A stretch of 64,000 nt of DNA from Psilocybe azurescens (taxonomy: Eukaryota > Basidiomycota > Agaricomycetes > Agaricales > Agrocybaceae): the NCBI GenBank assembly GCA_023853785.1, contig JAJIRX010000512.1, forward strand, positions 1 to 64,000, in the 5' to 3' direction. A model generated the notes under the pieces. It was not told the DNA's origin. It was given only the letters and a program-made list of their open reading frames with translations, and ran no database searches. Positions 9,979 to 18,222 of this stretch are shown here, one piece after another. Each line of letters begins with the position of its first letter. The first letter of the stretch is position 1. Both the position numbers and the translations under genes were made by a program.

Positions 9979-12049
9979 GTCCGCTTTTGACCACTTTTGA
10001 CACCGCTTTTTGGACCACTTTTGAGTCCGCTTCAGTCTGCTTATTGTGTGTTGAGGTATGTTGTTATGTTGGGTAGTGTATTGGGTAGGTTGTGGTCGGT
10101 GGAGCTTTAGGGTGAGGTCGTGGAGGGGGAGCATAGTAGATGGCGGATGCAGTATAATTTATAGTATAGTTCTGTTTGTTTATTTGTTGTCAGTATACCA
10201 GAAGAGTTGTGCGCCTGAGGTATAAGGGGGCGTTTGAACTGTCGGTGTTGCGTGAAAGGGAATGAAAGATGGGTGGATGGGTGCAGGGTCGGGCTAGATG
10301 GGGTGCGGGTGGGGGAGTGGTGATGAGGGATGTTACGAATGTGATGAAGGCGGGTAGGGATAAGGAGAAGGAGGGTGGTAGTTTGGAGGAGGGAACGGCA
10401 AAGGTAAAAATGGAGGAGGGTGAGAAGGAGAAGTGGTGGAGAAAATTTGGGAGGGGGAAGAGGGACACGAAGGAGACAAGATAAGTCGTATACGTAAGTC
10501 GCTTTCCTATTATTTGGTGTTTGCGTTTGGTTGAAATTTGTCGTGATCTGGTTGAACAGCCATTGAATATATACACGATCCTCACTGACATTCGAACAGT
10601 GCGTCGTCTTTTTTTTTACCATCTTCATGTTCATGCGGATGTTCAATATCCCCTCGTCTTGTGTACAGGCCATCGCAATTGCATACTAAAATTCTCGACC
10701 TATCCATGCAGCTCCGGAACCACCCACTAAACAACAGCACAAGGTTCACAATCCCAATCCGCCGTGCTCCTCTTATACAGGCTCGGAGCGTCTCTTTTTT
10801 TCTCTGATACAAGCTTAACCCACTCATCACCTCAGTTTTTTTCATCTACGACTGTTGGTACAATGATCTTTCACGGGATTATTTTGACCGAGGATGTCAT
10901 CATGGCACGGTTAACGTGGACTTATTATTATTGAAGATTTGGTAGGTGAGATGTAGGATTCGTACCTTCATGGGCATTCCAAAGCAGTCTTGTATCCAAA
11001 CCTTCCATAGCTCTCGATGTGTCCTTCGTGCGTCGGGACAGGATGAGATGGGGTGAAAACAGATTGGGATTTTTGATGACAGTAAAAGCAAAGGTGCGTA
11101 TTCATTTTCGAGTTGCTGTTTCCACCGTCTGATGAAAACAGACGCCAATTGGCGCACGACGCACCGACAACCTTTGCGCTCTGGTCATCGTCATCGTCGA
11201 TAGCCAGCCCGTGTCTCGACTATATGGCAAAATGATCTGCCACGATGCCGACTCTGCCCCACGCCGATGCCATATACCCCAAATATGAATGTTCGCAACG
11301 CCTCTGATTCGCTCGATATGTTCCAGGATGTGTGGGGAGTTTGGCTCAGGCCGTTGGAGCTGACTGCCAACTGCATAACGGCGGCGTCACGCATCTCTGC
11401 AGAGCGACGCCACCACCGACTCGTTTTGCTCAGCTATCTTGTCATCCTTCTTCACCCATACTCATTCCGTACGTTTCAGCTTAAATATCGTTCGTTGAGG
11501 CGGCCAGCAGCATACCAGTGCATTTACACCCTTTCTGCTGACAGGTCCCGCTACTCAATGCACGACCTAGGCCCCTGACACTCGAAGCTCTGAATCAACT
11601 GTTTCGCCCAGTACTGGGGTTTGCTGCACGCTCCCATTTCTCAGCACCCTCCTCCCTCGTTCTGTCACATAACATGCACCAGCGAGATCAGCGCAGCCTT
11701 TCTTCCATGCCGACAGTGATGAATACGAGCCCGTGAGCAGCTGTCAACCCACTCAAATCCCGCGCATGCATACGGTTCACGGTATAGTCAGAGGTCCAGA
11801 TGACCTCCTAGTCATTTCTTTTTCTGACGCACGGCATGAATGGACACCTTGACCGGATGCAGGAAACGCGGAGGTGTTGGACGCTGCATGCAGTGGTCAG
11901 TATCTCCCGAGGAATTAGTGGGCGGTCTGATATAAAATGATTACGCGTTGCTAATTCTGCTCAACATCTCATCTCAGGTATCGTTCCAATGTGATACAGC
12001 ATACAGCGCAAACAACGCGTCCATCACAGGATTCTTTTCCCGCGTTACG
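9979..12049. other. No gene recognised
   Basis: About 2 kb without a convincing coding region. The longest ORFs (188 codons on minus at 10107-10673; 103 on plus at 11267-11578) are compositionally biased or unrecognised, with no conserved motif. Parts look like ordinary intergenic DNA. Confidence 0.45.
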
Positions 12050-12244
12050 ATGGCATCTCTCATGGTACGTTTCGACTGATACTCGGCACTTTGCAGGATT
12101 CTAACAATGTTTTTTTCCCGATAATCAGCGTGCCAATGCCGTTGTTTTGATCAACGGACGAGCAATAGACAACTTACACACCCAACTCACGTTTCCGCCC
12201 GAGCGGTCAGAAACCATCGGACGCATTCGATACTGGCTATGCTC
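12050..12244 (+). CDS. Putative two-exon 5' gene fragment
   Basis: An ATG at 12050 opens MASLM, followed by a clean GTACGT..CAG intron (12065-12128, 64 nt). A second exon (12129-12244) reads RANAVVLINGRAIDNL, then HTQLTFPPERSETIGRIRYW, and ends in front of a GTAAGT donor at 12245. No family is recognised. Sequence after about 12290 is low complexity, so the rest of the gene is probably lost. It could also be chance; the matching splice signals are the only support. Confidence 0.3.
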
Positions 12245-12289
12245 GTAAGTCCCTTCGTCTTGTTGGTACGAGTCACTGTCATCAGGAAA

Positions 12290-13661
12290 AAGAGGTTTTA
12301 TCCCAAAGAAATCTAGGTGTCTTTAAGCATCTTAGAGACTTTAAAGATGATAAAGACACAAAGCACCCTAAACACCTTTCAACGCAAAGTGACGTGGGAA
12401 CAGTTTATCCAAAGCATTCCAAAGCAACCCAAATATTATCCACAGGCCTCCCAAAGACCTCTCATAGACATCTAAAGCTACTTAAGGCATCTCTGACATC
12501 CACTGAGATGTCTTTTATTTCTCTTCAGGTTCACTTGAGACACAGCATGGTAATGGCATCTTACAGAATTCAAGTATAGTAAAATGTATATATAATTAAA
12601 GCAAGCTCTCTACTATAGTGATATGCTAGTTGATTATACAATCACAGACAGGGAAGAGGATATATAAAAATAATGTATAATAGGATAGATAGAATGTGGG
12701 GTAGTCCATCATCGTAATCTAAGATACTATAGCTAATGTTGGCATTGGGCCATTGGATGGGCACAGCAGGTTGAGGAAGGGAGAGGGCAAGTGGTGCATA
12801 GACGTCAGGACCAGAGATAGTTGTCTATTACATGAGTTTTAGTGAGCAAAAAGTGGGGAAACGATAATCAAAACATACCTGTCAGAATTTAGCACCCTCA
12901 TTCATTACTCCAAAAGGCAAGATGGTGGGATGAGTGCCACCAAATGTAAGCACAGGGAAATGGGTGGTGAGTCACTGGATGGCCAAATGAACGTGGCAAA
13001 TGATACATCACCGATGCCAGTGCTGGGGAAAAAACAGTCCTATGCAATCTGTTATGCACGTTGTAGTTATTAAAGAGACAGAAGAGAGGCTGTGGTATAC
13101 TTACTTTCAGGATTAGCATTTCTATTCATAATGATGAAAGACAGAACAGTGGTGGCGATTGCGAGTGTAGGGTAGTGGGCATTAGACACACCAGATGACA
13201 AAGATGACAGGACTGTGAGCCATCATCTGTGGTCTGTTGAAAGTATAGTTGTTAGCAAAAAGAAAAAGGTGGGAGATGGACTGAACATATCTGTGCAGAT
13301 GGGCGGCATGGTGTTTGATGTGAGCTAGTCGCATACTCAGTTGCCACTGCATGTGGCATAAGCATGTGGCATGGTACACTGGGGGTCTTGGTTATGGATT
13401 AGCAATAGAGGGTGGTGGAGAGGGTAATGGTAGTACTTACTGAGGTACTGCCATTATTACGCTACATGGGCACCGTTGCCAGTTCTTGTTACTGTCAGGT
13501 GGTGTCAGCTTTACTATATAAAAGGGAATGCTGGTACTTAGTATTAGCATAGTGAGTGTGGGGCAGTGAAAATGGCATCAATGACATTGGGCATCATTGA
13601 CAATTATGAGGGTAAGGGAACAGTGGTGGTGGTGGTGAACGAAGAACAAAGTTGAACTTCA
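12290..13661. other. Low-complexity AAAGAC/AAAGCA-rich and GT-rich sequence, no gene
   Basis: 12300-12560 is rich in AAAGAC, AAAGCA and CATCT words; a similar style recurs at 15710-15900. The rest has several short GTGGGGTAGTG-like stretches (about 12690, 13160, 13550) but no clear tandem period by eye. No ORF above 75 codons with family resemblance. Confidence 0.4.
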
Positions 13662-13669
13662 CAAATCAC

Positions 13670-13989
13670 TAGGCAACAGCATGGGTATTCCCGTATATAT
13701 TGGCCCTTTTAGCCATATTAAATCTTTGCAATACCATACACATGAATCGCTGCATTTTTACCCATCAAAAGAGTCTAAAAACAGCCAAATTGGTGGAGAA
13801 ATGACTGAGATATGGCCTATTTTAATGCATTGCATACAATTGGCCATAATTCACTCAGTTTTGGCTTAAAAATTACGCTTTTGGACTTGTTTTGAAGGTG
13901 ACAGGTAGGATAATTTTTATCCGTAATTTTATCCGCACAATAACCGGCTATTAACCCATACACAATACCCGAACCCATGCTGTTGTCTA
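13670..13989. mobile_element. hAT-like MITE 1, 320 bp, with perfect 8-bp TSD
   Basis: Terminal inverted repeats TAGGCAACAGCATGGGT (left) and the complement of TAGACAACAGCATGGGT (right). Identical flanking 8-mers CAAATCAC at 13662-13669 and 13990-13997 are the target-site duplication. The TAG..CTA ends and 8-bp TSD are typical of the hAT superfamily. There is no coding capacity, so it is non-autonomous. A diverged copy lies at 14358-14675. Confidence 0.88.
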
Positions 13990-14057
13990 CAAATCACAGA
14001 AGTTCAACCTTTCACATGATGCAAGGGAAAATTTCCCAAAACTGATATGAAAATGAT

Positions 14058-14097
14058 GTGACCAAATCTACGAGACGCGTCTCGTAGATTTGGTCAC
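14058..14097. repeat. Perfect 40-bp palindrome
   Basis: Twenty bases from GTGACCAAAT to AGACG are followed immediately by their exact reverse complement, with ACGCGT at the centre and no spacer. Extending outward by three pairs meets one mismatch. It lies about 60 bp beyond MITE 1 and could extrude as a cruciform. Confidence 0.95.
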
Positions 14098-14357
14098 GTC
14101 CCTTTAGGAAATACTGTCACAACCAAAATGCATCCCATCTTGTATAAGTTGTACTAAAGGCAGGGTGAGTTATAGCAACAGTGCTTGGTGAGAAGAATGT
14201 GGTAGTACATATCTTTCAGTTATCCAAGCTCTAAACAAGGATGTGAGAATGTGGTGGGTGGTGGAATGTTGAAAGGAGTTCACTTCACCAGGAATGGCGT
14301 AAGTAAACAAAAGCACAAATGGAGATGTCATGTGATTTACATTATTTATTTGCTTTC

Positions 14358-14675
14358 AAGGGCAACAGCATGTGTATTCCTGTGCGTATCGGCCCTATTA
14401 TCCGTATCCAGCCCGTGTAATACCATACCCACGATCTGTGCATGTTAACCAATCAAAAAGAGTTCAAAAATAGCCAAATCGGGCCAGAAATGACTGAGAT
14501 ATGGCCTATTTTAATACATTGCACAAAATTGGCTGTAACTTACTCAGTTTTGGTTCAAAAATTACGTTTTTGGGCTCGTTTTGAAGGGGACAAACAGAAT
14601 TTTTTATCTGTAATTGTATCCGCGCTATGTCCGGCTATCAACCCGTACAGAATACCCGAACCTGTGCCGTTGTCT
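14358..14675. mobile_element. hAT-like MITE 2, diverged copy of MITE 1
   Basis: Aligns by eye with 13670-13989 along its length in the same orientation, from GGGCAACAGCATG to CTGTGCCGTTGTCTA. Terminal repeats are degraded and no matching 8-bp flank is visible, so it is the older insertion or has lost an end. Non-coding. Confidence 0.78.
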
Positions 14676-14829
14676 AGGTTCAAATTGAATTTGCCTTTTT
14701 GCATATCTTTTCTTACCATGCAGCTACTATTTTCCTGCAATCACCAGGCCCTGTGCCCTCTGTCTTATTCCATTATCTTTTAAATATTGTGTTGTAGATG
14801 TAGTCTATTAAATTAGCTATGTACTTATC

Positions 14830-15692
14830 TAAGGAATGGCACGCATTTTTGAGCCCGTGCGGGTTATGGGTAACGGCACACACGGATACGGGTACGGGTA
14901 ACGATTTTCGTACGCGTGAGATTTAAAACGAGCTCTAGAACGTCCCAAACGGTTGAGAATTGAGTGAGATAGAAAGGAAGCTGTGAAATTCACTATTTCT
15001 GATCTATCTCCCTCATTTTTCAACCGTTCAGGTTGTTTTTGGGCTCGTTTTGACTAGGATGCACACCGTACCGTATACGGTATATGGCTGTAAAACAACG
15101 GTTGGGTTACGGGATACAGGCTACCCGTATACCATAGCCGTACTTGAAATTTTTTTACCTCAACAGGACAGTACAGGTACCAATATGGCCGAAAACGGTG
15201 TATACGGTAGGGATGCAGACATATAATTAATTAGTACATAAAATTGGCACAATGAGTAGATTAAAGTGCAAAATATCTACCACCTTAACTTTGGGACAAG
15301 AAAATAGAGATTTACTATGTGTATACTTTGTTAATGTGTAGACTTGTTGAAGACTTAGTTATCAGTCCCATTCAAATCGACTTCAGTGCCTGTGATGTAC
15401 ATAGGATAAAAATAGATTACAATGACAGCTGTATACAGCTGTATACAGCCGTCTTCATATGGTGCTTTACAGGTATCCTCTGTACTATCGGCCGTACCGT
15501 AAAAATATAAATTTGCGGCCAACGGGACGGGTTCAGTGACCGTATGTATGGCACCCGTAAAGCTGTCAATACGGTGACAGTGTGCATCCCTAGTTTTGAC
15601 AGGTAAACCTGCTGGATTGCGGGTAGGGCTCGCCAAGGGTATGGGTACAGGTATAGCGCGAGATTCCTGCAGGTTACCTGTGCCATTCCCTA
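14830..15692. mobile_element. hAT-like MITE 3 (outer element), with perfect 8-bp TSD
   Basis: Ends TAAGGAATGGCAC and GTGCCATTCCCTA form an imperfect terminal inverted repeat. Both ends are flanked by TACTTATC (14822-14829 and 15693-15700). The element is interrupted by another MITE at 15055-15592, so its own length is about 317 bp. The inner sequence has many CGGGTACGGGTA-type subterminal words. Non-coding. Confidence 0.85.
15055..15592. mobile_element. hAT-like MITE 4, nested in MITE 3, with perfect 8-bp TSD
   Basis: Ends TAGGATGCACAC and GTGTGCATCCCTA, flanked on both sides by GTTTTGAC (15047-15054 and 15593-15600). Subterminal CCGTACCGTATACGG-type motifs occur near both ends, a common hAT feature. 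It has no transposase. Small ORFs read through it are not genes. It is younger than the outer element it splits. Confidence 0.88.
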
Positions 15693-15700
15693 TACTTATC

Positions 15701-16589
15701 TAAGATTTAATAATGCTATGCTCAGAAATTTCAAGAATGCTTTGTGGTAATTTAGAATTTTTAGAAGACTCATAGAGAGCTTCAGAGAAATTTGAAATCT
15801 TGCAAAGACTGCTGAAAGCTTTGAGGAATCAGACTATTTCCAAAGACCACAAAGATGTCCCAAAGCAGCCTAGAGTGATAAATGTGCTTTATAAAGGTTG
15901 TAATTACCTAAGACATTCTCAGGGCAAATCCCTTTTTCCTGATGGTTGTATAGAACCTATTTCACTACATCTAGCTCTCAGACTACCTCCCTTTTCATTT
16001 AAATTTGTTCGTTCATACATCCTTCTATATACGATTTCCACCTGTAAATTTACTGTACATTGTGGTACATACGTCACTTACTACTTAGATCCTGCCGCTG
16101 ATCGGTTTTGTCTGGCAACAGGCGACATCTCCCTTTCATTCAACCGGTCTTGCAGGCCACTTCTTAAACGATGCACTTTGGGTTGGATAAAGAATGCCTC
16201 TCAGCTTCAACATCAACTGCGAGTCTTCGATGGTACATAGCCAACATGACAGGCTGTGACCCATATTTATGTGAACTACACCCACGCTAGGTGGACGGGA
16301 CCTATGGCAGAAGTGCATTTGCTATTTCTTGGAATGATATATGCCCTCTTTTTTCGCATGTTCGTCTACGTTCTCCTTTATCTTATAAAAACTGCATGCT
16401 TTTCTGTCTGTTTTTAACTCTCACACTACGTATTTAATAACAATTTGAACGAAATTCTGTGATGACTTAAATGTCTGGACCTACTGGCTGATTTAACTGA
16501 TGTAGTTGTGAGAGAAATGATATGTATTTTAGGTCATTTCGTGTGCAAATTTGGTGAGAGTATATGGACGGAGTAAATGATGTAAGTGA
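15701..16589. other. No gene recognised
   Basis: Unique-looking sequence; the part before 15900 has the same AAAGAC-rich flavour as 12300-12560. A 146-codon plus-strand ORF (15800-16240) shows no motif, and nothing around it supports it as a gene. Confidence 0.4.
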
Positions 16590-16760
16590 CGATATAGGGG
16601 CTGAGACGAAAGCGGGGGAAGAACAGGTAGAGGTAGAGAAGGCGTCGGAATGCGTGGAAGGGGAGGCGGTGGGCGGGAGCGGTGGCGGAGGCGGAGGCGG
16701 AGAGGCGGAGGCGGAGGCGGAAGTGGGAGCGGGAGCGGAGGCGGGAGCGGAGGGCGGAGG
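16590..16760 (+). repeat. GGCGGA-type purine minisatellite 3
   Basis: Shorter and more GGAGC-rich than the arrays at 6.2 and 9.6 kb, with the same purine strand bias on plus. It passes directly into the GACCGC minisatellite. Confidence 0.88.
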
Positions 16761-16769
16761 CGGAAGCGC

Positions 16770-17299
16770 CGCACTCCGACAACTGAGACCGCACTCCGAC
16801 ATCAGTCCCACACTGTGCCAATTGTGAACACACACCGAGAACACTTCCGCACTCCGACAATTTTAGAACGCACTCCGACAATTGAAACCACACACTGAAA
16901 ATTGTGATTGAGACTGCACTCTGACATAACTTCTACACTCTGACAATTATGACCGCACTCCGACATCACTTCCGCGACATCAACAATTGTGACCGTCCAC
17001 CGACATCGGGACCGCCGACCGCCAGGGTGACCGCACACCGCCGTTGTGGCCGGCTCACCGACATGACCGCCATTGTGGCCGCTCACCGACATCAGGACCG
17101 CTCACCGAGATCCTCACCAAACTCCGACATTGGGACCGTCACTGAACTCCAACATTATGACCGCCCCATCAACATTATGACCGCAGACCGACATTGGGAC
17201 CGCTGACTGACATCCTCACTGAACTCTGACATCATGACCGCGCACCGCCATTATGACCGCTCACCGACATTATGACCATGCACCGACATTATGACCGCC
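16770..17299. repeat. GACCGC..CACCGACAT degenerate minisatellite
   Basis: Units of roughly 20-25 bp with the shape gaccgc-tcaccgacat-tat recur throughout with many substitutions and indels (for example around 16945, 17030, 17080, 17160, 17235 and 17280). The array stops exactly where the G-rich end of PLE unit B begins. Confidence 0.85.
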
Positions 17300-18159
17300 T
17301 TGGGGTGAGGGGGGCGCCAAATAAATGCAGTAGGCTGTGTAGTTACACTGTAAGTGTGGGGGCGATACTAGCTAAATAGCCTTGGAGGGTTATCCAAGGT
17401 AGCTATTTCGCCTTTATAGGCTCATCAGTAGCTATCGTACGTAAGGAATATTACTATGTACTCCTAAAATAAGCGCGTGTTTACTAAGCTAAGCGCCTAT
17501 TCTTAGCGAATCGACTATCGATTTCTAATACTTTTATTGTTACCTTTGTAATCTTACTCGTACTAATACGGGAACGTCAGAGGTCTTACTGACTAATTAC
17601 AATAGAGCTGATTAAGCTCGTTACAAATAACATCGTGGATGTATCAGTCATCGAGTCACTTTGATTATGAATCGGCGAGCTAGAGTTGCTCCGATCTAGT
17701 AATCTGACTAAAACGTTAGTCATGTCCGAGTAATAGCTTACCAACCAGGTCGAGAATAGACCATAGACTTCTGCAATAATAGCAGTCTATTCATGCTACT
17801 AACGCTATCCAGAATAAATTCCGGGCCCGGGCCGACCTACTTTGTACAAGGCCGAGTTACTGGGTTCGAACCTACTAATCCGGGCGATGCTTCGTGTTGG
17901 GCGACGCTTACTAACCTAAGTGTTGGGTGTTGCTTACTAAACCTGCAGTGCTTCGTTTTCGGTAAGATCCGTTGGCTCGATCGAGACGTTTCGACAATTC
18001 GACCGTCGATGCGAATAGTGGCATCCTTCCCTAATGAGGTAATTGTTAGTATTACCTGTTTGGGTAAGTTCGGTTTGGGTTTGGGTTGGGTTGGGTTTGG
18101 GTTTGGCTATTACGAATCAAAGTGTGCTTGTGAGTTGATGTTAGTCACTCTATAGCATT
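17300..18159 (-). mobile_element. Penelope-like element unit, copy B
   Basis: About 860 bp closely similar to 4784-5632. It starts TGGGGTGAGGGGGG against the GACCGC minisatellite and ends at AGCATT, the same end point as copy A. It carries the second hammerhead ribozyme and a G-rich tract at 18072-18106. It lies downstream of the RT gene (18223-20046, minus), so it is either that element's 3' region or a separate unit in tandem. The G-rich stretch at 18174-18190 between the two favours a tandem arrangement. Confidence 0.78.
17363..17437 (-). ncRNA. Hammerhead ribozyme, copy B
   Basis: Minus strand, 5'-3': stem I CGATAGCTA, core CTGATGA, stem II GCC-TATAAA-GGC, core GAAA, stem III ATAGC..CTTGGA closing on TCCAAG..GCTAT, predicted cleavage after ATT (between 17375 and 17374), stem I return TAGCTA-gta-TCG. 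Compared with copy A, stem II changes GTC/GAC to GCC/GGC, and stem III has a C-G to T-A exchange and an A-T to G-C exchange, so pairing is kept while sequence changes. The loop TATAAA and all core bases are identical. Strong structural support; cleavage itself is not shown. Confidence 0.88.
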
Positions 18160-18173
18160 TAATAATTACATAC

Positions 18174-18190
18174 GGTTTGGGGTTTGGGGT
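18174..18190 (+). repeat. Telomere-like GGTTTGGGGTTTGGGGT stretch
   Basis: Resembles the G-rich start of PLE copy A at 4784. It separates PLE unit B from the 3' side of the RT gene, as expected if two PLE copies were joined through a short G-rich repeat. A short hairpin GCGAC-aaa-GTCGC lies next to it (18199-18211). Confidence 0.75.
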
Positions 18191-18222
18191 AGCGTATCGC
18201 GACAAAGTCGCTAGTAATTATT

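Noticed and set aside
10107..10673. 188-codon minus-strand ORF
   Set aside because: Compositionally biased (Pro/Thr/Ser/His-rich), overlaps another ORF in a second frame, and shows no motif.
18174..18190. A real chromosome end at the G-rich stretch
   Set aside because: Only about two TTTGGGG-type units, and sequence continues for 46 kb beyond. At most a relic of telomere-like sequence at an element junction.
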